Part shown: positions 1 through 8,121 of the stretch, piece by piece | Layout of the letters: the number at the start of each line of letters is the position of its first letter | Numbering within the stretch: position 1 is the stretch's first letter | Origin: Paraburkholderia phenazinium | GTDB lineage: Bacteria > Pseudomonadota > Gammaproteobacteria > Burkholderiales > Burkholderiaceae | Length of the DNA stretch: 64,000 nt | Reading direction: 5' to 3' | Assembly: GCF_900141745.1 (NCBI RefSeq) | Contig: NZ_FSRM01000001.1 | Location: 930,001-994,000, forward strand | Made by a program: the position numbers and the translations under genes | The notes under the pieces: model-generated | Told to the model about the DNA's origin: nothing | What the model saw: the letters and a program-made list of their open reading frames with translations, nothing else | Database searches by the model: none

Positions 1-853
1 GGCTGGTCGGCGGGTTGGTGTCGTCCTCGAACGCACCGGTCGGGCTTGCCCAGGCCGGAATGCCGTCCAGACGGATCAGGCGCATTACCTTGCCCGACGT
101 ATAAAACGGGTCGAGGTTATTCGCGGCCGGGTTGAACGTGTTTGCCGCGTTTGGCTCCATCGTCGAGAGCTGGCGGCTGTCGATCGTCGACGAAATGCCG
201 AGGTCGGCCAGCAACGGCCCGTTGTCGTTCTCACCCTGCATGCCGAAGCGATGCTCGTCCTGTGACGCATAGGTCACCGCGGGTACGGTGCCGGACAGAT
301 TGGGAAGGACACCGAACGAGGCGATACCGGTGGGACGTGTGCCCTCTGAAGGCAACTGGCCGCCGTTGGCGGCTAGCGTCGCGGAAGCCGCGAAATAGCC
401 GGCGAGCGTCGAGGTGCAGTTGAGCGTGGTGGTGACCGGTCCGCTCGCGACGGCAAAGCTGCCGCTCGCTGCGACGTTGCCCAACTGGTCGCTGACAGCC
501 CAGTTCACTTTGTCCGCGGACGGTGCGTTGGTGGTAAAGGCAAGCTGGAACGTGCTACCCGACGCAAACATACGGGTGGCGTCGGCGCTCGGCGTATCGG
601 CGGAAATCAGGGCGCTACTTGCTGCTGTGCTCGAACTGGTCGGCGATTGGCAGGACATTGTTTCGCCCGCGCTGGTGTTGGCGGTCAGCGAGGTGCTGGC
701 GGTGCCGCTGGAGCTGGTGCCGTTGCTGGTGCTGGTGCCGTTATTGTTGACGGTGGCACTCGTGCCGCTGGATCCGCTGCCGGATCCGCCACCGCCGCCG
801 CAGCCTGCGAGTACCAGTAGCAATGAGGAGAGCAATAACGAATGAGATTTCAT
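1..853 (-). CDS. Exported lipoprotein, partial (C-terminus beyond left edge)
   Basis: The frame reads without a stop from an ATG at 853 down to base 1, giving 284 visible codons. The N-terminus is a lipoprotein signal: MKSH, a run of Leu/Ser, then the lipobox LVLAGC, so the mature protein probably starts at the Cys near residue 18 and is lipid-anchored. A long Gly/Ser/Thr/Asn linker follows to about residue 75. The rest looks globular and contains conserved-looking pieces such as AGYFAAS and DNGPLLADLG. I do not recognise the family with certainty; large Burkholderia lipoproteins of unknown function (such as the DUF2957 group) are a possibility I cannot check. The ribosome binding site is weak. 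Confidence 0.75.
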   Translation of the reverse strand, partial: MKSHSLLLSSLLLVLAGCGGGGGSGSGSSGTSATVNNNGTSTSNGTSSSGTASTSLTANTSAGETMSCQSPTSSSTAASSALISADTPSADATRMFASGSTFQLAFTTNAPSADKVNWAVSDQLGNVAASGSFAVASGPVTTTLNCTSTLAGYFAASATLAANGGQLPSEGTRPTGIASFGVLPNLSGTVPAVTYASQDEHRFGMQGENDNGPLLADLGISSTIDSRQLSTMEPNAANTFNPAANNLDPFYTSGKVMRLIRLDGIPAWASPTGAFEDDTNPPTS

Positions 854-1546
854 CTGTGAGGCGAAAATTTAGGAATACTGATCCATCGGGCGTTTCGCGT
901 CGTGCGAGGCGCTTCGTGGATCCAATTCGGGTTTGACGTCAGGCACGCGATGTCGAGGCTGAACCTCGTCCGACCGCTGCCCGCAGATATCGGGGTTCGA
1001 GACGTGGGGGACCGACAGTTAGCGCGTCATACGTGCGCCAGCGTGGCATTCGTATGAACGATCGAAGTAGCGCCGGATGTCGTCGCGGACGCATCTGGCG
1101 TGTAGCCAAACGTTTGCGCTGCTAGGCCGAAACCGCCGTGCAAAGTAAGGTAACTATCAACTCAATTGCGCGGTAGACCACATACTCGAACTTACCGATG
1201 TGTTAACGGCTCGTCTTTCGCGAAGTGAATCCTACCGAATTGATTTTTTTAGGTCTGCAAAAAATACGTAACGAGCTGTAACGTATGAACAATGCCTGAT
1301 TTATGGGGCTAAAAATGCACTAAGGCCGTGAATAAAGGGTCAATCGCTATTCATATCCTCCGCTATTAGAGATGTTTTGAGAGAAAACTGGTGTGCCACT
1401 TTTTATGTTGGATACCTAAATATAATGCCGGGTTCACGAGTGGTATTTTCATCATATTTCAACTCTCTTTCAGTCGATTTGAAACTGTCAGGTTATGGCC
1501 GCTTTTGGCTAGTGAAAAAGAGACTCGTGCCAGCTTCACATTTTTC
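854..1546. other. Long AT-richer intergenic region
   Basis: This stretch separates the divergent lipoprotein and TetR genes and is visibly AT-richer than the coding DNA, especially after 1200. I see no convincing gene. It holds a near-perfect dyad at 1264-1286 (ATACGTAAC, five bases, GTAACGTAT; one mismatch between arms) that could be a regulator site. Promoters for the lipoprotein should lie here but none stands out. Confidence 0.5.
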
Positions 1547-1575
1547 TTGAAAAAGTCGCTCCTCGTGTTTATGAT
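1547..1575 (+). promoter_or_regulatory. Sigma-70 promoter of the TetR gene
   Basis: TTGAAA at 1547-1552 and TATGAT at 1570-1575 are separated by exactly 17 bp, a near-consensus housekeeping promoter. Transcription should start near 1582, so the regulator cannot use the TTG codon at 1575. Confidence 0.65.
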
Positions 1576-1589
1576 TGAGTGTTCACTCA
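1576..1589. promoter_or_regulatory. Probable TetR operator
   Basis: TGAGTG-TT-CACTCA is a perfect dyad lying directly after the -10 box, over the expected transcription start. TetR-family repressors commonly bind such short dyads at their own promoters, so autoregulation is likely. The half-site TGAGTG recurs at 2206-2211 upstream of the next gene. Confidence 0.55.
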
Positions 1590-1613
1590 TTTATGAAGCC
1601 CGATCATTTCCGC

Positions 1614-2186
1614 ATGGCCCGTCCGAAAAGCGAAGACAAACGCAACGCCATTCTTGCTGCTGCCACTCAGGTGATCGCCGAACAGGGGCTCGGCGCCCCG
1701 ACCGCGCGGATTGCCAAAGTCGCGGGGGTGGCAGAAGGCACGCTCTTCACTTATTTCGAAAGCAAGGACGTTCTACTGAACGAGTTGTACCTCGACATCA
1801 AGGCAGGCATGGGAGAAGCAATGATGGGCGCCTACCCGAGGACGGGAAGCATCGAGAAGCGCGCCCGCTATGCGTGGCTGCAATACGTGAACTGGGGTGT
1901 CGCCTTCCCCGACAAGCGGCGGACTATCGCGCAACTGTCCGTGTCCGACCGTCTGAGCGAGCAGACACGGGCCGCGGGCATGCGCCCGTTCGCCGACATC
2001 AACGAGATGCTGGAGGCGAGCATCGCCAGCGGGGTTTTGCGGGATCAGCCGCCGGCCTTCGTGGCGGCGATCATGGGTTCGCTGGCGGAGACCACGATGG
2101 AATTCATTGAACGCGATCCTGCTCACGCGGAGCGGTATCGCGAAGCAGGCCTGGAGGCCTTCTGGAACGCCATCGCCAAGAAGTGA
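1614..2186 (+). CDS. TetR/AcrR-family transcriptional regulator
   Basis: The 190-residue product begins MARPKSEDKR and has a TetR-type helix-turn-helix at about residues 8-52 (ILAAATQVIAEQG, then TARIAKVAGVAEGTLFTYF). The remainder is a helical ligand-binding domain with no recognisable ligand signature. The ATG at 1614 is preferred because homologous regulators begin MARPK; an in-frame ATG at 1593 is also possible. The promoter and dyad just upstream suggest autorepression. The dehydrogenase pair that follows on the same strand is the natural target, so the regulator probably senses a substrate or toxic compound handled by these oxidoreductases (inference). Confidence 0.9.
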   Translation: MARPKSEDKRNAILAAATQVIAEQGLGAPTARIAKVAGVAEGTLFTYFESKDVLLNELYLDIKAGMGEAMMGAYPRTGSIEKRARYAWLQYVNWGVAFPDKRRTIAQLSVSDRLSEQTRAAGMRPFADINEMLEASIASGVLRDQPPAFVAAIMGSLAETTMEFIERDPAHAERYREAGLEAFWNAIAKK

Positions 2187-2205
2187 CATTTTTTTATGCA
2201 GTTAA

Positions 2206-2223
2206 TGAGTGATTACATGCTCA
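2206..2223. promoter_or_regulatory. Possible second, degenerate TetR site
   Basis: The short gap before the SDR gene contains TGAGTGATTACATGCTCA. Its left half matches the TGAGTG half-site at 1576 and the outer four bases are complementary (TGAG/CTCA), but the middle is not symmetric. It may let the regulator control the SDR separately. Confidence 0.3.
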
Positions 2224-2244
2224 TCTAATCGAAAGGAGTACATC

Positions 2245-3108
2245 ATGGCAAAAGTCTGGCTGGTTACCGGTAGCGCACGCGGACTCGGGCGCGATATTGT
2301 CGAAGCGGCATTGGCGGCGGGAGAGCGCGTCGTTGCGACGGCGCGCGATCCTCGGCAGCTCGACGATCTGGTCGCGCAGTATGGCGACCAGGTGCGCGCG
2401 GTCGCACTCGATGTCACGGATGCGGCCGCCGCGCGTGCAGCCGTGCAAGCGACGCTCGACGCGTTCGGACGGCTCGACGTGGTTGTCAACAATGCGGGCT
2501 TCGGACATCTGTCGCCGTTCGAACAGGCGAGCGAGGAGGATTTTCGTGCGCAGATCGATACCAACTTCTACGGCGTGGTCAACGTGACGCGCGCGGCCAT
2601 CCCCACCCTGCGCAAGCAGCGCAGTGGCCACATCATCCAGATTTCCTCGGTGGGCGGTCGTCTCGGCATGCCGGGGCTCGCGGCTTATCAGTCGGCGAAA
2701 TGGGCCGTCGGCGGTTTCACCGAAGTGGTGAGCCAGGAGCTGGCGCCTATCGGCATCAAGCTCACAGCGCTCGAGCCGGGCGGCATGAAGACCGGGTGGG
2801 GCAACGAAGCAAGCAGCGCGCTACCCGAACTCCTGGAGGACTATGCTCCTTCTGTTGGCGCGATCGTCGGGCTGCTGGAACAGCACGTCGGCAACGAGAC
2901 AAGCGATCCGAAGAAAGTGGCGCAGGTCGTGCTCAAGCTGGCTTATCACGATCAGCCGCCGGTGCATCTGCTGCTCGGCAGTGACGCGCTTCACTACGCG
3001 GGCGAAGCGGAAAAAGCGCGCGCAGCCAGTGGCGAAGCGTGGCGCGAGGTGAGCGTCGCGACTGACTATGCTGCGCCTGCGACGCTGCCCAACTTCCCGA
3101 AATCCTGA
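2245..3108 (+). CDS. Short-chain dehydrogenase/reductase
   Basis: The 287-residue classical SDR has the NAD(P) motif TGSARGLG at residues 8-15, NNAG in the middle of the Rossmann fold, and the catalytic pair Y148-x3-K152 preceded by an ISS serine segment. The ATG at 2245 is chosen for the GGAG ribosome binding site at 2235-2238; upstream in-frame codons lack one. The substrate is not predictable. The gene follows the TetR gene and is separated by 11 bp from another NAD(P)-binding protein, so the two oxidoreductases are probably co-transcribed under TetR control. Confidence 0.92.
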   Translation: MAKVWLVTGSARGLGRDIVEAALAAGERVVATARDPRQLDDLVAQYGDQVRAVALDVTDAAAARAAVQATLDAFGRLDVVVNNAGFGHLSPFEQASEEDFRAQIDTNFYGVVNVTRAAIPTLRKQRSGHIIQISSVGGRLGMPGLAAYQSAKWAVGGFTEVVSQELAPIGIKLTALEPGGMKTGWGNEASSALPELLEDYAPSVGAIVGLLEQHVGNETSDPKKVAQVVLKLAYHDQPPVHLLLGSDALHYAGEAEKARAASGEAWREVSVATDYAAPATLPNFPKS

Positions 3109-3119
3109 AGACAGGGAAC

Positions 3120-3842
3120 ATGGCTATGAGAGTCTTGCTGTTTGGTGCAACCGGGATGGTGGGGCAGGGCGTGCTGCGCGAATGCCTGCGTGCCCAGGAC
3201 GTCGAGTCGGTTCAGACGGTGGGCCGTTCGCCCACCGGCCAACTGGACCCGCGTCTCACCGAGATCGTCCACTCCGACATGATGGACTACCGCACGATTG
3301 AGGCCTCGCTGCAGGGCTTCGATGCGTGTTTCTTTTGTCTTGGCGTGTCGTCGTTCGGCATGAAGGAAGCCGACTACACACGTCTCACCTACGACTTGAC
3401 TCTCGCAGCCGCTCGCACGCTGGCGCGTCTGAATCCGCAGATGACTTTCATCTACGTCTCCGGTAGCGGTACCGATAGCAGTGAGCAGGGCCGCAGCATG
3501 TGGGCGCGTGTGAAGGGCAAGACGGAGAACGCGCTGAAGTCGCTGCCGTTCCGGGCGGTGTATCTGTTTCGGCCGGGTGTGATCGAGCCGCTGCACGGGA
3601 TCCAGTCGAAGACGCGCATGTACCGGCTGATTTATCCGGCCTTGAAGCCGGTGATGGCGCTGATGCGCGTCCTCGCGCCGAAGCAGATCGTCACCACCGA
3701 AGAGATGGGGCTTGCGATGTTGGCACTGGCGCGACGTGGCGTGCCGGACCGGGCGGTGCTGGGACCGGCTGAGATAGGCGCGCTGTGCCGCACACCTGGC
3801 GGTCCGGGCGACGCACCCCCGCTCAAGCCGCATGCGGGATAA
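3120..3842 (+). CDS. NAD(P)-binding Rossmann-fold / epimerase-like protein
   Basis: The 240-residue product starts MAMRVLLFGATGMVGQG, an atypical-SDR nucleotide-binding loop (GATGMVG), and contains the YVSGSGTDSS segment common in NAD(P)H-binding 'epimerase' proteins that often lack a classical YxxxK. Its reaction is unknown. It lies 11 bp after the SDR gene, so it is probably in the same transcript. The stop codon at 3840-3842 is followed three bases later by an eightfold heptamer repeat. Confidence 0.85.
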   Translation: MAMRVLLFGATGMVGQGVLRECLRAQDVESVQTVGRSPTGQLDPRLTEIVHSDMMDYRTIEASLQGFDACFFCLGVSSFGMKEADYTRLTYDLTLAAARTLARLNPQMTFIYVSGSGTDSSEQGRSMWARVKGKTENALKSLPFRAVYLFRPGVIEPLHGIQSKTRMYRLIYPALKPVMALMRVLAPKQIVTTEEMGLAMLALARRGVPDRAVLGPAEIGALCRTPGGPGDAPPLKPHAG

Positions 3843-3845
3843 TTT

Positions 3846-3901
3846 CCCGCAGCCCGCAGCCCGCAGCCCGCAGCCCGCAGCCCGCAGCCCGCAGCCCGCA
3901 G
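3846..3901. repeat. Tandem heptamer array, 8 x CCCGCAG
   Basis: Eight uninterrupted perfect copies of CCCGCAG occupy 56 bp between the convergent ends of the NAD-binding gene and the diguanylate cyclase gene. It is a simple-sequence repeat, likely to vary in copy number between strains. It lies outside both coding regions, so slippage should not alter either protein. Confidence 0.95.
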
Positions 3902-3947
3902 TTCACGGGGCGCGGCTTGCGGCACGCACCCGCACCGAACGTCGCGC

Positions 3948-5351
3948 CTAAGCGCCAATCACCCGGTTGCGGCCCAGGTGCTTCGCACGATAAAGCCGCT
4001 CATCTGCAGCCCGCAGGATCTCGTCGATCGTGTCGCCGTCGCGTCCGAACTGCGACACACCAATGCTCACGGTAAGGGCGACCGCGTTGCCGGACTGGCC
4101 GCCAAACACACCATTGGCGATCGCTTCACGGATCCGTTCACCAATCGACTGCCCGACGCTCAACACCACCTGGGGCAGCAGCACCATAAACTCCTCGCCG
4201 CCAACCCGAGCGACGCCGTCGTACGGCCGGATCGCCTCCAGACACCTTTGGACGAAGCCGCGCAGGATTTCGTCGCCGACCTGGTGCCCGTACGAGTCGT
4301 TGATAGCCTTGAAGTGATCGAGGTCCAGCGCGAGAAGCGAGAAGGGTGCGCCGCCGCGTTTCGCGCGACCGATCTCAGCCTCGACCATTCCAATGAACTG
4401 TCGCCGGTTCGCTGCACCGGTCAGCGGATCGGTAGCCGCCAGATGCTCGAGCTTCAGATTGGTACGCTTCAGCTCCTGCAGAGCATTCTCCGTGCGTTCC
4501 ATTTCTTCCGCGATGCGCGCCATCAACTCTTCCTGGCTGTAAATGGTTGCGAACGAGCGCGTTGTCCGGAACGCCTGCACGACCCCGTAACTGAGAAGGA
4601 AGAAGCCCGCGGCGAAAATGGCGTGAGCGAGCCACCACAGATGATTCCAGGGGCGCGCCAGAATGAATGCGAGCGAGGACAGTGCAAACGACGTCACCGA
4701 AATGCCGAAGATTTTCATCAACGGTGAGCGGATGCGCCGCGCCAGCATGACCGCCAGGTTCACGACAGAGAACACCAGCGCGCCGCCTTCCAGCGACAAT
4801 CGAACCGCCAGCTCGCCCGCGATCGGCGAATAAGCGAGCACACCCACCGCGACGTCGATCAGCACGAACAGGACGATCCACTTCAGCCAGCGGCCCGGCT
4901 CGCGGCGCAAGTGCACCGGCTCCGGCGGTTGATGCCACGTCAGCAACGCGACGAGCAGCAGCACCGACATCGCGAGCCGCGATGCCGGGCCGTACAGGAG
5001 GAACAGCCAGATATTGTGATGTGCCATTCCGGTGAAGGCACCGTGCAGGGCATAGATCAGCACGAAGGCGAGAAAGCCGAGCGTCAGCCAGCGCAGCAGC
5101 GGCTCGCCGGACGACTGATAGCACCGCCAGGCGACATACGAAACGAACAGTCCTTCGAGCGTCGCGGCCGCAATGGCGAATTCGTGGAAAACGTGGTTTT
5201 CGAAGAACAGCGCGGGATTCTGGAAGACGTAGACGTACGCGATCAGGTAGGCGGGGATCAGCGCAAAGCCTGCGATCAGCAGCCCCAGATAGATCCGGGT
5301 CGCCCACTGTACGGTTGCGGACGGCTCATCTGCCACAACGCTTGCTGTCAT
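3948..5351 (-). CDS. Membrane diguanylate cyclase (GGDEF)
   Basis: The 467-residue protein has an N-terminal membrane sensor of about seven hydrophobic segments (residues 18-265), a short coiled linker (EELMARIAEEMERTENAL), and a C-terminal GGDEF domain starting ATDPLTGAANRR. The catalytic motif is GGEEF near residue 384. The product-inhibition I-site RxxD is present as RPYD five residues upstream, so it should be an active, feedback-inhibited c-di-GMP synthase. The sensor resembles MASE-type domains but I cannot name its ligand. A good GGAGG lies seven bases before the ATG at 5351. A second cyclase gene diverges from it. Confidence 0.92.
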   Translation of the reverse strand: MTASVVADEPSATVQWATRIYLGLLIAGFALIPAYLIAYVYVFQNPALFFENHVFHEFAIAAATLEGLFVSYVAWRCYQSSGEPLLRWLTLGFLAFVLIYALHGAFTGMAHHNIWLFLLYGPASRLAMSVLLLVALLTWHQPPEPVHLRREPGRWLKWIVLFVLIDVAVGVLAYSPIAGELAVRLSLEGGALVFSVVNLAVMLARRIRSPLMKIFGISVTSFALSSLAFILARPWNHLWWLAHAIFAAGFFLLSYGVVQAFRTTRSFATIYSQEELMARIAEEMERTENALQELKRTNLKLEHLAATDPLTGAANRRQFIGMVEAEIGRAKRGGAPFSLLALDLDHFKAINDSYGHQVGDEILRGFVQRCLEAIRPYDGVARVGGEEFMVLLPQVVLSVGQSIGERIREAIANGVFGGQSGNAVALTVSIGVSQFGRDGDTIDEILRAADERLYRAKHLGRNRVIGA

Positions 5352-5718
5352 ACGTAATCCTCCGGAGGCCTGAACAACTTGCCATGACGGACCTGCTGCC
5401 AGTTTGCGTACGCTGGACGGCCGCCGCTCAGCTATTCTTCAGCTTAATGAGCAGTATAAGCACCCTGCAGAAAACGACGCGAACCCGGAAACAACCGAAC
5501 ATACCTGATATCGGCCAAAAACGACGATGGTTTACTCCGTATAAACGCTGGACTGCCCTGACGACTTACCAGCAGTATGGCTGGGCCATGTGGCGCCGGC
5601 CTCTGTTACGCTAGCGTTTCAAGAAATTGCATGCGCCGCCGTAAGCCGTATTGTGCGAGCCGCGTTTTTCGTCACTTCGGCGGCGGTCACACCCAGACAA
5701 CGCGCGTAGCCAACGCGC
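5352..5718. other. Intergenic region between divergent diguanylate cyclase genes
   Basis: The 367 bp between the two divergent GGDEF genes must contain both promoters. I see no strong consensus promoter, no clear dyad and no credible small gene. Confidence 0.4.
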
Positions 5719-7251
5719 ATGCTAGAAGCAACGAGAGACATGGTGACGCGCCGCCCGAATATCGTGATTGCGATCAGTCTCGCGCTAGCCGGCGCGATCC
5801 TGGCGATCGCCATCTGGGTGCTGGCGCAGATGCGCGAGGATGCGTTGCGACGCGCCCAGGACTCAGCTCAGAACGTCTCGCTGCTAATCGAGCGCGACGT
5901 GGCGCGTAACCTCGAACTGTATGACCTGTCGTTGCGCGCGGTCATCGCCGGGCTGCAACAGCCCGGTTTGATGGCCTTGCCGCCTGCGCTGCGCCAGATG
6001 GTCCTGTTCGACGGCGCCGCGAGTGCAAAGGACATGGGCTCGATGCTGGTCCTCGATGAGTCGGGTAACGCAATCCTTGATTCGCAGTCCGTTCCACCGC
6101 GGCACATCAACTCTACGGATCGCAGCTACTTCTTCGTCCACCGTAATTCGCCCAACGTTGGTCTCTACGTCAGCCCGCCGTTCGAATCCAGACTTGCCCA
6201 CGACGGCCTGCGTATCGCACTGAGCCGGCGGATCTCGCGTCCGGACGGCAGCTTTGCCGGCGTGGTGGTGGGCACCTTGCGGATCGAGTACTTTAAGCGG
6301 CTCTTCGCCGGGATGAACCTTGGCAACAGCGGTTCAATGGCGCTGATGCTCAGCGACGGCACGATGCTGATGCGTCGACCGTACGACCCGAAGATCATCG
6401 GCATCAACCTGACCGGCACGCCGAACTACACGCGTTTTACCAAACAGGACAGCGGCGAATTCTTCGGCACTGCGGCGATCGACGGCGTCGAACGCTGGTA
6501 CGCATTCCGCCATATCGACGGTTTTCCGCTGCTGCTCGACGTCGCGATTTCCACGCGCGATATCTACGCCGGTTGGCGGCGCAGGGCATGGATTATCGGC
6601 AGTCTGATCGGCGCGCTCGATGTGACGATCATCGCGCTCGCGATCCTGTTCTCGCAGCAATTGAGGCGCCGTCTCGAAGCGGAGGAAACGTTGCGGGCGC
6701 TAGCTCGCACCGACGGGCTGACCGGGCTGAACAACCGACGCACGTTCGAGGAGCAAGCGGAGCGTGCCTGGCTGCAGATGCAACGCACGGGACGGCCGCT
6801 GTCGATACTCCTGATCGACGTCGACAACTTCAAGGGCTTCAACGATCTGTACGGTCATTCGGCCGGCGACGATGCGCTGGTGGCAGTGGCGCGCTGCATC
6901 GACAGCAATGCGCGGCGCCCCGGCGATGTCGCGGCGCGCTACGGCGGCGAGGAATTCAGCGTGCTGCTGCCCGATACCGACAACCTCGGCGCCGCGCAAA
7001 TCGCCGAGCAGATCCGCGCGGCCGTACAGGCGCTCGAGTTGCGTCACGTCGCCAGTGCACACCATGTGCTGACTATCAGTGTTGGCATCGCCAGTACGGC
7101 GAGTCATCACTTCGCCACTTATCGGGCGCTCGTCAACGCCTCGGATACCGCGCTTTACGAGGCCAAGGACGCGGGGCGCAATCGCAGCCTCTCGTACCCG
7201 GTCGCGGAGCGGGCTCCCAGCCCCGGGACGATCACGCAACCGGGCCGCTAG
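5719..7251 (+). CDS. Cache-domain diguanylate cyclase (GGDEF)
   Basis: The 510-residue protein has one membrane helix (about 15-38), a large periplasmic domain with the double-Cache signature (INSTDRSYFFVHR, then an SRR-I-S strand), a second helix near residue 290-312, and a C-terminal GGDEF domain (ARTDGLTGLNNRR). The active site is GGEEF near residue 409, and an I-site RPGD sits five residues before it. It therefore likely makes c-di-GMP in response to a small periplasmic ligand such as an amino or organic acid (family-level inference). The start at 5719 could instead be the ATG at 5740. It is divergent from the membrane GGDEF gene at 5351. Confidence 0.92.
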   Translation: MLEATRDMVTRRPNIVIAISLALAGAILAIAIWVLAQMREDALRRAQDSAQNVSLLIERDVARNLELYDLSLRAVIAGLQQPGLMALPPALRQMVLFDGAASAKDMGSMLVLDESGNAILDSQSVPPRHINSTDRSYFFVHRNSPNVGLYVSPPFESRLAHDGLRIALSRRISRPDGSFAGVVVGTLRIEYFKRLFAGMNLGNSGSMALMLSDGTMLMRRPYDPKIIGINLTGTPNYTRFTKQDSGEFFGTAAIDGVERWYAFRHIDGFPLLLDVAISTRDIYAGWRRRAWIIGSLIGALDVTIIALAILFSQQLRRRLEAEETLRALARTDGLTGLNNRRTFEEQAERAWLQMQRTGRPLSILLIDVDNFKGFNDLYGHSAGDDALVAVARCIDSNARRPGDVAARYGGEEFSVLLPDTDNLGAAQIAEQIRAAVQALELRHVASAHHVLTISVGIASTASHHFATYRALVNASDTALYEAKDAGRNRSLSYPVAERAPSPGTITQPGR

Positions 7252-7306
7252 CCGGGCGACGCGGCATCACGGGATCGCACGAGCCTTGCCCCTACCCACG
7301 GCAAAA

Positions 7307-7344
7307 ATTTTACCCGGGTGATATTGCATTTGTATTTTACCCGG
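7307..7344. promoter_or_regulatory. Direct operator-like repeats ATTTTACCCGG
   Basis: ATTTTACCCGG occurs exactly twice, at 7307-7317 and 7334-7344, 27 bp apart. The second copy lies inside the spacer of the promoter at 7324-7351 and the first just upstream of the -35 box, so bound protein would control this promoter. Confidence 0.55.
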
Positions 7345-7351
7345 ATATAAT
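7324..7351 (+). promoter_or_regulatory. Sigma-70 promoter of the DUF2239 gene
   Basis: TTGCAT at 7324-7329 and a perfect TATAAT at 7346-7351 are separated by 16 bp. Initiation is expected near 7358, which gives a leader of about 25 nt. Confidence 0.65.
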
Positions 7352-7383
7352 TCACGAAAATCGACTGATGAGGATTTTCGTGA
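7352..7383. promoter_or_regulatory. Dyad over transcription and translation start
   Basis: TCACGAAAATC (7352-7362) and GATTTTCGTGA (7373-7383) are perfect 11-bp inverted arms around a 10-base loop. The right arm reaches the A of the ATG start and the GAGG ribosome binding site lies at the loop/stem junction. It could be a DNA operator over the transcription start. An RNA hairpin is less likely, because initiation near 7358 would remove part of the left arm. Confidence 0.6.
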
Positions 7384-7997
7384 TGACCCAGCAAACCACA
7401 ACGTGCACGGCCTTCGAGGGCGTTCGGCGCATCGCGTCGGGCGCATTCGTGGATGTCGCGCTCGCCGTGAAGCAGGTGACCGAGCGCGGCGAACAAGCGC
7501 CCGTGCTGATTTTCGACGACGTGACGAGCCAACCGGTCGAGTTCGACTTGCGTGGTACTGCAGATGAGGTGCGCGAGCGATTGACGCGCGAGCAGACGGG
7601 CGCACCCGTGAGCGACGAGTCGGCTGACCCGACCGATGCCAGTGCACCGCGTGGCCGTGGCCGTCCGAGGCTAGGCGTGGTGGCGCGCGAGGTGACACTG
7701 CTGCCGCGTCACTGGGACTGGCTCAATAGCCGGCCCGGCGGAGCGTCGGTGGCCTTGCGCAAACTTGTGGACGCCGCGCGTCTATCAGGCGAAGACACGG
7801 ACCGCGTGCGTCGTGCCCAGGAAGCGGCCTATCGTTTCATGACCGCGCTAGCCGGCAATCTGCCGGGTTACGAGGAAGCGACGCGTGCGCTTTATGCCGC
7901 CGACGCGGCCCGCTTCGCGGCCTCCATCGCGCAGTGGCCAGGCGACGTACACGAGCACGCTGCGAAACTCGCATCAAGAGCATTCGGCGCCGTCTAG
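7383..7997 (+). CDS. DUF2239 family protein, possible DNA-binding protein
   Basis: The 204-residue product matches my memory of the DUF2239 family (CTAFEGVRRIASG near the N-terminus). Residues 90-97 form a basic, AT-hook-like patch (RGRGRPRL). Residues 102-132 read like a ribbon-helix-helix unit: a short strand REVTLLP, helix HWDWLNSR, turn PGGAS, helix ALRKLVDAA. The family has no established function that I know of. Direct repeats and a dyad at its promoter make autoregulation plausible (inference). The ATG at 7383 is chosen for its GAGG at 7370-7373; an in-frame ATG at 7368 lies five codons earlier. Confidence 0.85.
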   Translation: MTQQTTTCTAFEGVRRIASGAFVDVALAVKQVTERGEQAPVLIFDDVTSQPVEFDLRGTADEVRERLTREQTGAPVSDESADPTDASAPRGRGRPRLGVVAREVTLLPRHWDWLNSRPGGASVALRKLVDAARLSGEDTDRVRRAQEAAYRFMTALAGNLPGYEEATRALYAADAARFAASIAQWPGDVHEHAAKLASRAFGAV

Positions 7998-8086
7998 TCG
8001 CGTGGCGGTTTGCATGTCGCATGCCGCACCTGAATCGCCGCAAACCGTCGCGGCTGACAACAACGTTCCGGTCGAGTCGATGGACG

Positions 8087-8121
8087 AAAAAAAAACCGCT
8101 CACACTGGGGGGCGTGAGCGG
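8087..8121 (-). terminator. Intrinsic terminator reading leftward
   Basis: CCGCTCAC (8096-8103) pairs with GTGAGCGG (8114-8121), and nine A residues lie at 8087-8095. On the minus strand this is an 8-bp GC-rich hairpin followed by nine T residues. No minus-strand gene lies to its right before the chemoreceptor. Confidence 0.75.

Noticed and set aside
414..845. Plus-strand frame opposite the lipoprotein
   Set aside because: It is antisense to the lipobox-bearing frame and is low-complexity.
3846..3901. CRISPR-like array
   Set aside because: The units are 7 bp and contiguous with no spacers, and no cas genes are present.
6573..7997. Long open frame spanning the cyclase and DUF2239 genes
   Set aside because: Its first part overlaps the GGDEF domain in another frame; only the segment from 7383 is a real gene.
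8087..8121. Terminator of the DUF2239 gene
   Set aside because: The A-run is on the 5' side on the plus strand, so it can only terminate leftward transcription.
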